Source: Agapanthus africanus
Taxonomy: Eukaryota; Streptophyta; Magnoliopsida; Asparagales; Amaryllidaceae
NCBI GenBank assembly: GCA_030015575.1
Contig: JASDDO010000026.1
Coordinates: forward strand, 74,858,530-74,922,529
Reading direction: 5' to 3'
Length of the DNA stretch: 64,000 nt
Shown here: positions 44,076 through 56,741 of the stretch, piece by piece
Position numbering within the stretch: position 1 is the stretch's first letter
Layout: each line of letters starts with the position of its first letter
Made by a program: the position numbers and the translations under genes
Notes under the pieces: generated by a model
The model's input: the letters and a program-made list of their open reading frames with translations, nothing else
Database searches by the model: none
Told to the model about the DNA's origin: nothing

Positions 44076-44559
44076 AAATTAGTTGCTACCTGGAGAGAGA
44101 GAGAGAAAAGAAACACTCAGTGTGCGCTCTTGCAAGATTAAATTGGTTATTAGTTTATCTAATCAAGATGGCTTCCACTGTTTTCTCGAATTCTCCTCCA
44201 AACCTTAAAAAGAGAACTAGTCAGGATCATTTACACCTTACAAGTTCGCTAATCGTTCAACCAGATGGGTGTTGGTACTCCGAGGGAGGTTACCCATGCT
44301 CTCGCACGGACCTAATTAAAATAAATCTCGTTTCCGCAGAAGCATAGCCCCGATAACACTTTTCTAGATACCTAATAGGTTAGCTAATTATGAAGTGAAA
44401 AATATCACCTAAGAGTAATCCTACTCATCAGTGGGATTGGGATCCAACTATTATCGTGTGATAACCTAGATGGAAGCCACTCTAGTCACCACACTTCAGA
44501 AGGTATGAAACACTAGCAAGTTTTCCGTATATTTGAAACTCCCGATGTGGTTTTTGCCC

Positions 44560-44775
44560 CTAGGACCCAAGTGACCTTGACAAATAATCAACAAATCAAA
44601 AGGTCCTAGTCAAGTTCAACCCGTCATTATCCAAAATTGCATTAGACCCACTCGCATGATCCTTGACGAATAATCAACAAAATCACACGACTGTCTTAAC
44701 TAATCCCATTATCTATGCTACAGACAATCATTACTTAGCTACCGTATACTACGCCTTGGCGAATAATCAACAAAC
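44560..44775 (-). repeat. Three hairpins with conserved loop in leader of D
   Basis: CTAGGACC/GGTCCTAG (44560-44609) is a perfect 8-bp stem. TCGCATGAT/ATCACACGA (44652-44690) has nine pairs on the sense strand, counting two G.U. CGTATACT/AGTACG (about 44743-44783) has a two-base bulge. Loops share ccttgac(a/g)aataatcaacaaa or a close variant. Spacing is about 91 bp, similar to G. Confidence 0.6.
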
Positions 44776-45205
44776 ACAGTACGAAAACTAAGTACTAATT
44801 ATCTGAAATGATGGAGGGCTACGGCTAGGTTTTTGGCGAAAAACCCTTTAACGTAATGAACTTGATATCGTTGAAGGAACCGAGTAGTTTTGAAAAGGAG
44901 TGGTTCAGATTCCACTTTTGAAAACTAGTGGTTTTGAAGAAAACCGAGCAATCTATAGTAATATAAAATTTTGGTCAAGAGGTCACTCCCCGTGAAAGGA
45001 TCTAGGTTCTTGCCTTCTCGAATGAGATGCTGGATATTCATGACCGAATACCGCTATGCAAAGCAAAAGAATATGACTATAGTTTTTCGAAATTTGTTCC
45101 AACAACATTTTTAGGTTTATTTTCCTTGCATTAATCAGAATTAATGCGGTCCCATCAATTAATATCACACCAGAAAAAAATGAAAATAAAATGTACGTAT
45201 ATGCC

Positions 45206-45287
45206 ATCCGCATTCTCCACGGGGCCCCATCATGCACCGTTAGGTTACTTAATTAACGACAGAGCGGGGGCTGGACTAGCACGGATG
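45206..45287 (-). promoter_or_regulatory. Conserved leader block of D
   Basis: Counterpart of 19303-19381. It keeps GGGGCCCC (45221-45228), ccgttaggttactta, and gacagagcgggggctgg, with roughly one base in nine changed by eye. Confidence 0.5.
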
Positions 45288-46428
45288 CAAAACATATACA
45301 ACATCTACTAGTATATATAAATATGTATATAACCATTCATCCCAGGCTTGATATAAGCAATATCACAGAATAACGATAAGCAACATGGAATAGCGGATAA
45401 TCTAGGAGCCCCGGGTTTTATTTAAGCCGCAAATGAAACTCGACGTTCCTCGGTCATGTGGATAGCCTGTGTAACGTAGAACCAAGACCCCTACGAGTGT
45501 GACAAGTTATTCGCCAATCCCGGAAGCGAGGAAACCCCAATCAACGAAGTAAATGGGCCACCCAGCACTTCACGGAATCCGGTAACTTGAGCACCCTTCC
45601 GTGGGTCATCCTATACCCCCTACGAGTGCGGTGAGTAGACCGCTAATCCTAGAGTAAGGCACCCCGGTCTTAATGCTATGAAATGGGGCCCTATTGCCCT
45701 CTAGAACCCGGCTACTCGAGCACTCATCCGCGGGGTAATCTTAATATAGAAAAGAAAATATATATACTAGGATGACATCAACTTTAATCCGGTTGTGCCT
45801 CAATAAAAGAATATACAGACTGACGGAAACGACAGTCCACATGTCGGACGCTCGCCCCGCAATAATGGATATACAAATGAATCAAAACTGTACAACTACC
45901 ATTACACTAGGGGCTATCCCACACAACAATCCAAATAAACCATCACAGATATAAACATCACAGCAGTAGAAGCAAGTGTGTGCAACCCCGTATAAATGAC
46001 ATATAGTAATTAGACGACGTTTGAAAACACATACACAACATCACAGAAATCAACGATGCAAAACTTTCAAGTTCTAAAACTTTCAAGTTTTCCCAAAGCA
46101 AAGATAACACTAAGTGAAATCTGGGGCAAATCAAGCAAGACCAAAAATCTCAATTCTTAAAACCCAAGACAATGAATGAAAACGAGGACCGGAAGGAAAT
46201 AGAAAACCGCCGGTAGCGGGATTTTAGAGGATTTGGGTGGTTTTTGTACGGCTAAACTTCCTCGTTTTCATTGTGTGTCACTAACATATCAAGAGTAAGT
46301 CTCTGCACTTATTTAAAAAAAATTCAGAGACCAAAAAATATTTTGGACAGAGAGTGGGTTTTCGAAAATCAGAATTTTTCGGTTTTGAAACTAAAGTATC
46401 GTCTACTATTAGTTTATAATGTTTGGGT

Positions 46429-46441
46429 GGCTCTGAGACCA
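46429..46441 (-). other. Primer-binding site of D (decayed)
   Basis: The sense sequence TGGTCTCAGAGCC, immediately inside the LTR, differs by one base from the initiator-Met tRNA primer site seen in F and G. Confidence 0.8.
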
Positions 46442-48646
46442 TGTTGGGGTTCTTAGCGCCCTGGCCGCTAACTGCGGCCCTTACGAAATGAAAAACTTTA
46501 ACTTTTAAAACTTGGTGCTAGAAACGACTACCTAGAATCTAACTAAGCATTAAACTAGTAAACTAAAGAGGAGTTCTAGCTACTCTGAAAAAGGGTTATA
46601 TCAAAAAATAGGTGTCCTTCGGTCTTCTACCCTCTTCTTTAGCTTCTATGGGATCTCCGTGATTGAGCTTGACCGCGGGTCCTCCTCCGTCAAAGATGAT
46701 CCATCCGAAGGGATGTGGTTCGGCTCTAGCTCCACTCAAAAACCTAGTGGAGCAACTAAAGGCTCTACATTGCTAATCTAGAGTGTCAAGTGATGCAGTA
46801 TGTTGTTCTAGTAATTTTTCTATCTCTCTTCACCCTTGATTCTCAACTCATGAGAGTATAGGGTGAAGAGGAAGAAGGAGCTCTAGAATGTAGAGAGAAA
46901 GAGAATGGTGAAAATGAAAATCTCATCACAAAACAAATATCCAAGCATGGTTTTATCAAATGATATTTTGCAATAATAAAAAGCCACCATACTTGAATAG
47001 TGCAGAAAAATGAATTATAAATTCATTTGTCTACCCTATTCAACCATGCCTCAAACCATTCTCTTGCCACCTCATCCTTCCACCTCATCTCTATTTTCTA
47101 GAAAAGAAAAAACATGGAAATGAGGTGTTCTCTTTCTAGAATGTTTTCCTTATAAATACGGAATACACTCTACCGTATATGCATACTCGTATTCGTATCA
47201 AAATACGAACACCCAAAAAGTTAGAATAATACAAAGAACATAATACTAGAATATACATATCGAAATATGCATATGTAAATTATTAAAACAACACCTGATT
47301 TAATAATCCGGTTTAATCCTAAGCCGGATAGTATAATCAACAGTCCGATCGAAAGTCCAGATAACACTTGAATATACATATCGAAATATGTATATGTAAA
47401 TTATTAAATCAATACCCGATTTAATGATCCGGCTTAATTCTAAGCCGGTTAGTATTATCATTCGATCGGAACCCTGCACGTATCAAAATACGACCACTAC
47501 ATCATTCCGCCTGAACCAGAGAAACTCTCTGTGTGAGACTCTAAAGACTCGACAGTACGCTGGTAGTAGGTTTAAGCACAAGCACGTCAGCGGAACTAGC
47601 TGTACGTAACGGCTACCCGGGTACCTGTCGAAAGGAAGGCCGACAAGCAAGCTCATCCGAACCCCCTACTGATCCTATCCATGACAATCTCCGTACAGTT
47701 CGGCCTCTTTATCTAAGAGTATCATATACTGGGTCTAGGGGGTGGTAAATGTTAGACCCCTAATAATCTGATAAGTTGTGTTTATTTGGCTCAGGACCGA
47801 TCCGAGAAAATACTGATCTAACCATCAGTAAATCTCAACTGCCTTGGCCAATGTCTTATGGTTTTGGTCAACCAGACACGGTGCGATATCAACTCCCAAT
47901 ACTGGGAGAGACGAATCCTTGACAATCACTCACTGCCTCTATGTGGCTCGAGACTGTACCCAACCAAATCCGGTTTGCACGACTCAATAGAGCCGTGGTA
48001 AGGTAGTGATCAGATTACAGTGGGAACTCACATGAGACAAATGATGATCTCAGGTCTAAAGACTAACATGTACTCATGTCACCTGAGAACCGCTATCTGA
48101 TGACAGGTATAATACAATCTAGAGGTTCTCGACGAGTCCATCTAGTATACTCACCCTTAGTGAGCACCTGTATACAATCTTAGGTGATCACACCAATGGC
48201 CGTGGGACGAACCACCGACCTTTATCAGGGTCTATAAACGTATACATAAGTCTACTCTGGAATATCGATACCCGGTCTTGATACTCCTGTGACTCGGGAC
48301 CTTTAAAGATGTGCTTATGGACCACCCAGCTCTCACAAGTATGATTGCCTTCATAACTCTTGTAGTCAAGCAAAATACTACGGGTTTTATCAACATGTAT
48401 CAGCCATATGTGATATCAAGTATAACATATGCACATGTTAAGATAAAGACAAACCAAAATAGTATACTACTGTGACGAGTCTTTATCAACATGTATAAGC
48501 AATACAAAGCAATAAGAAAAATAAATACACATGTTCAGATAAAGACAACTCAAATAGTATACTATATAACCGAGTAAGATTTTCCTGTACATACATATCC
48601 CCAGTATCCTATACAATACAGGCCTCTAGGGCATATATATCCAACA
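46442..48646 (-). repeat. 5' LTR of D (2205 bp)
   Basis: It begins TGTTGGGG and ends ATCCAACA, an inverted terminal match, with the primer site directly at the left. Length and internal landmarks (gactctaaagactcgac, cctctagggcatat) match the LTR of G, but overall similarity is low. No W-box cluster is present. No gene. Confidence 0.85.
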
Positions 48647-49040
48647 CCCTCGACCATATATTTCTTCATACGGTTCTTACTTTGGTAGAACTTCAAACGA
48701 TCCATCCATGCCCAAAATTTCTTTGAAGAATAGACGCTTCTAAAAATACTAATTGGACACCACAGTCCACTTCGTATCAACGGTTTCAAACGTCCACAGC
48801 TTCTTATGTTGATACCCTTCTGAGGGTAATGTGGTTACTCTTAAATCCCTGTCCATTGCTGAACATATTGAACAATTCCATAGCCGATCTTTCACTTCTT
48901 TCACCACTCCAAATTCTTTAGGACTGAAAGTGTGTCCTATCACCACCACAAGGTTAAAACCGGTATCAAGCATGCAATTTTCAAATTTTCACGGTGCTAA
49001 GCTACACTATCCAAATATCTAACTAGATTATTAGAGTTAA
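48647..49040 (-). other. Unidentified stretch between two copia LTRs
   Basis: About 390 bp are not explained by the flanking LTRs. Two overlapping minus-strand frames (48749-48973, then 48562-48789 in another frame) read like decayed coding sequence. Fragments include GFNLVVVIGHTFSPKEFG, KKLWTFETVDTKWTVVSN and SSKKFWAWMDRLKFY. I recognise no family. It could be a host exon remnant or part of an unknown transposon. Confidence 0.35.
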
Positions 49041-49616
49041 TGTTTATGAAATAAAAAGAACTAATCTAAGTGAAAGAGATTACAACCTTGAAGATCAAGT
49101 CCTTCACTTCTATAGCTCCGGGTAGTAGTCCCTACGTCTTCTCTAGTCTCCACTTGAAGAATGAATGAGCTTCCTTCACGATCTTCGTGTCAAAGATGAT
49201 CCACCCGAAGTTCCTTTAGATCAAGCTACCTCTTCACTAATCTAGTATTAGTGTCTAAAGTGCTAATCTAGATTAAGATGATGAAGTAGGTTTTAATAGC
49301 TCACAAAATACTCTAGTGCCCTAGGGTTCACAACTCATGTGAGGGTTAGGGCAATGAAGGAGGAAGAAGAAGATAATAGGAGAGGAGAAGAATAATGTGC
49401 TAAGGAAAAAACTCAAGTGAGGGAAGTATGAAGAATGGCTCAATAAAACCCTCACTTATTGAAGCTTTGAATATCTCTTAATATAAAGTAGCTACCATGC
49501 TTCAATAGCAAAGCCAAACTAATAAAGAAATGAATGAGCCATACCTCACACCCATGCCCAAAATATCTCCCATTTTCCACCTCTTAATCTATTTTCTCAA
49601 AATAGAAAATCCATGC

Positions 49617-49673
<57 letters not shown>

Positions 49674-51024
49674 AAAAGAAAATAATTAGTGAGCTTAATA
49701 TTAGTTAATATATAATTATATCAAATATAAATATTATATCAAATTATTAAATCAACACTTGATTTAATAATCCGGTTATATCATATATAACCGACTAATA
49801 TTATTTATATGTATATCATATTATCAAATCAACATTTAATTCAATAATCCGATTATATCACATATAACCTAACGATATCAAATATCACCAGATTATAATA
49901 TGGTATCACATACTCGTATTTAATCAAGCTCCTGCACATATCAGCATATGTGCCCTACTTCGTTTCGCTTGAACCAGAAAACCTCTGAGTGAGACTCTAA
50001 AGACTCATCAATACACCAGCAGTAGGTAATGATCACATCAGTTACCCACAAGCCGTCAGCGGTACTAGCTGGACGTAACGGCTACCCAGGTATTGAGCGA
50101 TTAAAAGATCAACAAGCAAACTTGTCCAAACTCCCATGAAGCCTATAAGTAACATTTACCGTACAGTCCGGTCTCTTCATATGATATGTCGCATATTAAG
50201 TTTAGGGGTGGAATCGTCAGACTACAGTAACTTGATAAGTCATGCCGATGTGTGGCTCATAACGGTTCGAGAAATTATTGATAACACTTACCAGTAAATC
50301 TCATCAGCCCTGGCCAGGAACTTACTGTTATATCCAATCGAGCATAGAGCAACATCAACTCGCTATACTGGGAGAGATGAAACCCCTCCTATCGCTCACT
50401 GCCTCCATGTGACTCGAGACTGTACCCAAAATCCACATGTTCACACGACTCCTTTGAGCCGTGGTAGGGAGGAAATCAAAGCACGGTGGGGACTATACAA
50501 GAAACTATGACGATATCGGGTCTACAGACTAACCTGTACCATTGTCACCAGAGAACTGCTATCTGATGATAGGTATGGTACCATCTAAGAGTTCTCGGTG
50601 AGTCCTGTTCGGTGTACCCATTCTCTACTGAGCACCTGTGTACAATTTTTGATGTCAAACACCAATGGTTATGGGATCAACCATCGCCCCCCACAGGGTC
50701 AAGAAACGTACACACTGGTCTACTCTAGAATATCGATGCCCTATCTCGATACTCCCTCGACTAGGAACTGTTAAAGAATGTGCTTGTAGACTACACAAGT
50801 CCCAGTAGTATGCTCTGCATCATAGTCCTGGTAGTCAAGCAATCATCCTAAGGGCTTTATCAACATATATCAGAGAGACAGTATAATAATACAAGTGTAC
50901 ATGTTAAGATAAAGAGCAACCATATAGCATACTATCATGTCGAGCAAGAAAATCCTCTATATATATGTCCAAGCATCCACTATATCATACAATAATGGCC
51001 TTTAGGGCAAACATATTCCTAACA
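49041..51024 (-). repeat. J: solo or truncated copia LTR
   Basis: It follows the same landmark order as the LTRs of D and G (gactctaaagactcatcaat, gactcctttgagccgtggta, gcctttagggcaaacat) and ends ATTCCTAACA at 51024. The left boundary near TGTTTATGAAAT is approximate. No primer site lies to its left, so it is either solo or truncated. It contains a long TA microsatellite. Confidence 0.65.
49621..49671. repeat. (TA)n microsatellite
   Basis: About 50 bp of uninterrupted TA dinucleotide lie inside LTR J. Confidence 0.95.
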
Positions 51025-53988
51025 AGGACAACAATTCCAATCACATTCTTATTAAAGTGTTGATCCTAATCATGTCCATCCTACACATCCATTCAATTTC
51101 TATCAATCCTAACCGACTTTTACACCTTTCCTAAACATTTCTTCTGAACATCCATTTTGGAGTTTGACGTGTCCAAACGAATTCGAATCATTTACTGAAA
51201 ACCCTTCACGACCCATGTCTAGTCTTGAAAGAACATTTAAAGAATTTCGGGTAGCTTCGTGCCAAAAATTGAGGAATTGAATGAATTCATGGCCGCACTC
51301 ATACAACCTAACGAACCAGTGGCTAGTTACCAACTAGCTCAAAATTTTACAATTTATGATGAGCTGATAGGACAATTTGATGATTTTAGTAATGAAAGTG
51401 AGCAATCCACCCTTCAAAATCAAACCTCCTCATTCCCAATTCAATTCCACAGCTTCAGTTTCGAAAATCAATCGAATACACCAATTGATTCATCAATTGA
51501 GGATAGCATGTTTGATGAGTTGTGTGACTACATAGTGTTTGATTTACCAGATTGTGAAGGGACTCTGTCAAGTGAAACCACCACCACTCCGTTTGATCTC
51601 TATATCTCCAATCTAGAAAACCAGCCGAGCGTGATTTGTAATCCACCGATTAAAAACCATGTTTTTGATGAGGTGTATGAGAAATTTTACTTTCACTTGA
51701 TTGAGAATATCGACGCTGGGGATAATTTGGATGATGAACCCATAGTTTTGGATCAGTTTTTCTCACTAATTCGACACGTTCCTTCAAACCCATATGGGAA
51801 TCATCCTAAACCATTAACCGTTTTTCCCAAACCCCATGTGCATCTGGATGTTATTGATAATGATGGATGCATGCATGAGTTGAATGTTGAGGAGAATTTT
51901 GAGGATATCATAGAGGACGAGCCTGTTATTTTGGATGAGTTGGATGTTCCGATTCATCGTGTACTTTTCATTGACTGTGAACATTCTCCTAAACACTTAA
52001 CCGATACCATTTCTCAATCACTTCCCTCCTTCTTTTCCATCGTTTCCAAATTGCAAGATGACGTATCAACTTCATCTCTCATATCTGGTTTCTTAAGTTC
52101 AGTCATCTATGTTTTCTTGCGAATCTTAAAAGATTTGACCCAATTTCTCAACGGATTGATAAATTAGTACCGTTAGAAAATTCCAGTTTCACATCATTAC
52201 AAACTGTACTAATTTATTCAATTAAATTTCAACCTCAAGTTCGTGCTCCATTTCTTTCTCCCCTCCGTTCATCTTCTCATCTACCGAGAACGTATCCCAT
52301 TTCTGCCCAGGAACGGTCTCGTGTATTCTTCATTTCTTTCCTCTACACTTTCTTTCTCCAACCATGGCATCATCACGATAAATTTTTTGAATGGTCGGTG
52401 TTAACTTTTGGTCTGTGTAAGACCTTGTATAGATTGATGATGTTCCCTCCCCCCTAACTTTGAACTTTAACGCTTAAAACAGTGGAAACACTGTTTCACT
52501 TAAGTTTATGGGGACCCTTTTGTGTGTATATATTGTGTTTGCCTTTTCTTGTATTAAAACAAAAAAACAAAAAAAAAGAAAAAAGGAACTGACACATTTT
52601 GACTCGTCAACAATTTTGACCTTCTTTGTGTGGCATGACAGTGAGGGCACTGCCAAGTTTAAGTTTGGGGGTGTGCTCGGTAAGCTTTCTATTTTTGCAT
52701 TCATGTGTATATTTTGCATTTGCATATTTATTTGAAAACTCATAAAACTGAAAAACTTTCCAAAATATAAAAACTTTGTCGTCAAGTTAGCTAGTATGGT
52801 AATTTAGATTTTATTCCGAAAATTTAGCTTCATAGATTAAAAATAACTGAATCCTAAGCTTAGAAATTGGAAACCCTAAAAATAATCCTCCTTAAGTTTA
52901 ACCATAGTAAATATACGTCCTTGCAATTTTTTTAGAAGTAAGTAATCTTGAGTTCAATTTTTCAGTGAAGTTAAGATGAAGGAAAAGTATTGAAAGGTTT
53001 ATTGAAAGATAAGTCTGAAAAATAGTTCATATTCTTAAGTTCAAATTCAGAAAGTATATACCTTACAAAACTGCACTTTCACGCACCTTAAAATTTGGGA
53101 TGGTAGAGGATACCTAAAAATACTCTTACCTGAAAACCTAGTATGAAAGAAAAAATGGTATTTGAAGCTAACCACCTTAAGAGCGTCGCTGAAAAAATAT
53201 ATCCAGTCTTGAAAAGGAAAAAAAAAGAAAAAAGAAAAAATTGTGTATATTGCAAGACCTGGAAACTGCTATTTACGCCTTAATAAGCTCACATATCCAG
53301 TAATTGGCTGATTAGTGTCTCAGGAAGCAGTAGTAGTTGCATGAAAGGTATGTGATTGAATCCGTCCACCATTAATAAAAAGAAGTAGTACCAGGTATTA
53401 GGGTAAAGGTACTATAGCTTGAATTGAATTCTTAAGTGTAGGGATGATATTTACACACACGTTAGGGTATACGATCGATATTTGGAGGAAAAATAGGAAT
53501 AAAAAATAAGTCTTATATTTTCCGTAAAGATGATAAAAATTCCGGATTGGAGACTGCGCTTTAGAAGGAAAACTCAAGAGATACCGAGGTCTTTATAAAC
53601 TGAAAAAACGTATAGGATTTTAGGTTGAATGAATAGGAGGTGTGCAAAATAAGGGATGGATATTTCCAAATTAGGATGATAGAGTTTCTAACTTAGATGC
53701 TAAACCGTAGGATTAGAGTCGAGGTTAACTTATGAAACTAGATTGACGGGATTTTATGGGCAATATCCGCTGAAAACCCTCAGGAGACAACACTCCTCCT
53801 ATTAAGGACACCTAGAAGTTTAACGGCTTATTGCACACGCTAAGTTTAACCGTGATGCCTACGAAAGTGAGCTTAGGACTTTTATTTAAAAATAAAATGG
53901 TTTTGCTCGAGACGAGCAAACGATAAGTGTGGGGGTATTTGTTCACATCAGAATATTGCATTTACTACCGCTCATTCTTATTCACATT
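51025..53988 (+). mobile_element. K: 3' portion of a plus-strand gypsy-like element
   Basis: It contains an acidic open frame (51259-52167), a polypurine-like aagtttggggg at 52661-52671, AT-rich non-coding text, a TTTGCTCG/CGAGCAAA hairpin at 53902-53920 and another polypurine-like tract ataagtgtggggg at 53923-53935. A possible LTR start TGTTCACATC follows at 53940. This layout recalls the 3' end of Athila/Tat-like gypsy elements. No pol domain is visible and H interrupts the supposed LTR after about 50 bp. Confidence 0.4.
51259..52167 (+). CDS. Acidic ORF of unknown function
   Basis: I do not recognise this family. The frame is open for 302 codons. It starts at a GTG codon, with the first ATG at 51289. 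A different frame just upstream reads SSLERTFKEFRVASCQK before a frameshift, so the true protein probably began further left. The product is rich in Asp, Glu and Phe, with repeated elements DDEPIVLDQ and EDEPVILDE and two HPKPLT / SPKHLT boxes about 60 residues apart. It ends in a hydrophobic segment (LISGFLSSVIYVFLRILKDL) that could be a membrane or packing helix. It sits between a copia LTR and a polypurine-like tract, so it is probably retroelement-encoded rather than a host gene. Confidence 0.4.
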   Translation: MPKIEELNEFMAALIQPNEPVASYQLAQNFTIYDELIGQFDDFSNESEQSTLQNQTSSFPIQFHSFSFENQSNTPIDSSIEDSMFDELCDYIVFDLPDCEGTLSSETTTTPFDLYISNLENQPSVICNPPIKNHVFDEVYEKFYFHLIENIDAGDNLDDEPIVLDQFFSLIRHVPSNPYGNHPKPLTVFPKPHVHLDVIDNDGCMHELNVEENFEDIIEDEPVILDELDVPIHRVLFIDCEHSPKHLTDTISQSLPSFFSIVSKLQDDVSTSSLISGFLSSVIYVFLRILKDLTQFLNGLIN

Positions 53989-56090
53989 TGTCACACCCCG
54001 CTTCCCAAAATATGTGAATACGGTACGTGATAAAGCCAACCATTCTACCTATGGTAAGAAAATATCCTTCCATAGTCATATTACGGCTGTCAATCAGATA
54101 TCAAGAACGATAATAAATATCTAACTATCATATGTCCAACTACCATAATAAAATAATAACAAGAAAGGCATCAGAAACGAATAAAAATACAATAAGAAAT
54201 AATATTCTAACCACGTCATAAAATAAAATAAAACTAAACATCACTAACTAATCAGCAAAGCTCCTCACTGCTCAACTTGCCTGTCAAAATAATCTTGATC
54301 TCCCTGCGATAAGGTTAAAGGAACCGGGCCATGCAAAACCCTGTCGACAGTGCGTCATAAATATAATAATAATAATAATAATCTGAACAGTGTGCTATAT
54401 AGGATATGTGCAAAATAATGTATAATTATAAACAAACAATCATAGGTGATATAACAGCAGGCTATAGGTATGCCACATATATCTTAAAGTCTGTATTTCT
54501 AGATTCACTATCCTACAGGTATTTGAAACCAATTAATATAATTCTCATCGTAACTCAATAGTATATATCCCGTTCATTCCCCACGGGACTATGGTCTAAT
54601 CAAAATGGTTATTCCGTACACTCCCGGAATCACGGTAACAACAACATCCTCTTGAGTTATGTTTCAGTTACATCCTTGATTTTCCCTTTTCTCTCAGGTT
54701 TTGTGTTCAATAGAATATCTACCTAATACCAACATCGGGACAGTCATGTGCAGATCTTGTCTAGTAAGATAACAAGACGGGTCAATCAGGATAACAATTC
54801 AATCTTGTTGGCGTCGGTAACCAATACAGGTAACAGGTATGACAATACAGCTAAAGCAATGGCAAGATAACGTGTCGCGCACATGTCAGGTATTGTGTAT
54901 TAAATAGGAGAAATATTTACTTGCACAACCAATCGTAATAAAGCAATAATATAATTGTTATAGTTATCTAGCTGTAACTGAATTGATATATTCACTATTA
55001 TTTGTTTAAATATATATATCTAACCATTTTATTTTACGACTGTTAATTTTTATAAATTAAACGGTATTTACTAGAAAAGTTCGTATAATTAGTTTTCATG
55101 ACTTCACAATTATAACTACACACATGATAGTATTAACAAATGATAAAAAATAGATTAATTGTATATTGATACTAATTTGCAACATTATAAGTGTGTGATA
55201 TAAATAACAAAATACGGATTGCCTTTATAAAATTGTACGTTGACAATAATTTGCAATATATATAGGTAAGTATAATGAAACTAGCATGTAGCAAGATAAA
55301 TTTTCCTCGATCTGTATAAATACGACGCCAAATGGATATCCACACTACGAACACCGAATGATGACAATGATGTAAAACACGACGCAACGTATGATCCAGC
55401 AATGTGCTCGGCTTGAACTTGGCCAACTGCAATGATGGGACAGTAGCGTGGGGTCGGCTGTTCGTCGAGGGAACTGCAGAGGGCTTGGGTTTGAGATCAC
55501 CGATGATGGCGATGATGACAGTGACAAGATGGCTGGAGTTATGGGTTGAGAGATGATGGGTGATGGGGTTCAGACGAGGTGAAGTCAGGGATGTGATTGA
55601 AGGCGAGAGGAAGTAGGTGGAGGTGACGGTGTTGATAGAAGACGGCTCCGGTGAAGAGAGAAAGAGAAGAATAAGGTGTCGATGATGATGATGGTGGTGC
55701 TCGCGGTTCTGCGAACATGAGGGAGAGAGGAGTCGATGACGACGATGACGATGAAGGTGAGGTTGCAAGTGATCGACGATCGACAAGGGTTGGGCGTTGG
55801 AGATGGGTTCTCAGGATGAATGAAATGAGGATGGTTAGGTCGGAGTTGGCAGCGTGGCGATGAAGACGGGGAGGGGAAGAAGGAGACGAGCAGACGGTGA
55901 TTCGAGGGAAGGGTTTTGGTCGACGACAAGGTGAGGATGGAGTTTCGATGAGGATAGCATGGGTTAGGGTTCGAGAACAATGGAGGTTGGAAAGAAAGAG
56001 AGAGAGAGAGTTAACAGAGGAAGAGAGAGAGGTTTTGTTTTCTTTTTAAATACTAAAATATATAATAATGTGTGTGTGTGTGTACATACA

Positions 56091-56125
<35 letters not shown>

Positions 56126-56741
56126 CTATATATATATATATATATATATTAAGTTATATTTATTATATTATAGTTAAATTATAACTAATAGATAATATCA
56201 AATTTCGTTCCGTCTCTATCAAAATCTCATCAAAAATATATTTTGGAAAATAATACATATACGTAACATTTTTAACCATAGTGCAAGAATATAATTTAAA
56301 TATCTTATACCCCTCATTTAAGATTTAAAAGGATTTTAATATATATAAATCTAAGAAATATTTGGTATCTAGATTTCACGAGATTTAACCGTAATAGATA
56401 AAATTCAAAATTACGATATGGGATGCTTAACCATATGATGGCAGTTAACCAATATAGATTATCCTTAATTTGTGGCTACTAAAGAATATGTGCATATAAA
56501 CTAGATATTATATATATGTGTGCGCGCGCGTGCGCTATACTAGGTTCTTATGGATTTAGTTTATGATAAATATTAATAAAATATAACCTAGCACCATAAA
56601 GGGTTTCACACATGAGGGTCGGGTCGGATAATTACCTCTTCTATTCGAATTGATCACAATACAAAGGAATAAAATAAAAAGAAATGTAAAGCAAGTTTTA
56701 AAATACCAATTAATATTGTATAACCGTACTAAAGTGTTACA
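53989..56741 (-). repeat. 3' LTR of H (2753 bp)
   Basis: It begins TGTCACACC and ends AGTGTTACA. The adjacent internal text ttataccca-gctataaaag parallels that at the LTR of F. It contains TG, ACAT and TA microsatellites (about 56069-56150). A His/Ser-rich reading frame (55172-55786) looks like low-complexity LTR sequence. Confidence 0.88.
56069..56150. repeat. Compound microsatellite (TG)n(ACAT)n(TA)n
   Basis: Three adjoining simple repeats inside the LTR of H. Confidence 0.95.

Larger units (their letters stand above)
44076..46428 (-). other. 5' leader of D
   Basis: Non-coding leader of 2.35 kb with no gene. Hairpin triplet at 44560-44775; conserved block at 45206-45287. A block containing cccctacgagtg is present twice in tandem (about 45480-45610 and 45618-45740), where G has one copy (19545-19680). 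Confidence 0.75.
44076..48646 (-). mobile_element. Element D: 5' part of a copia element related to G
   Basis: In minus-strand order it has 5' LTR (48646 to 46442), a decayed primer site, and a leader down to 44076, where C cuts it just upstream of the expected gag start. The leader aligns with that of G, including the text before gag (aaacactcag...atggct-cactgttt), the hairpin triplet and the GGGGCCCC block. Gag and pol are absent from the window. Confidence 0.8.

Noticed and set aside
52672-53939. A complete LTR between the two polypurine-like tracts of K
   Set aside because: No CA end next to a target duplication and no second copy. The second tract with its hairpin looks like the real priming site, so the first may be only 3' UTR text.
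55172-55980. His/Ser-rich frames in the LTR of H
   Set aside because: Simple-sequence composition, several frames open at once, inside an LTR.
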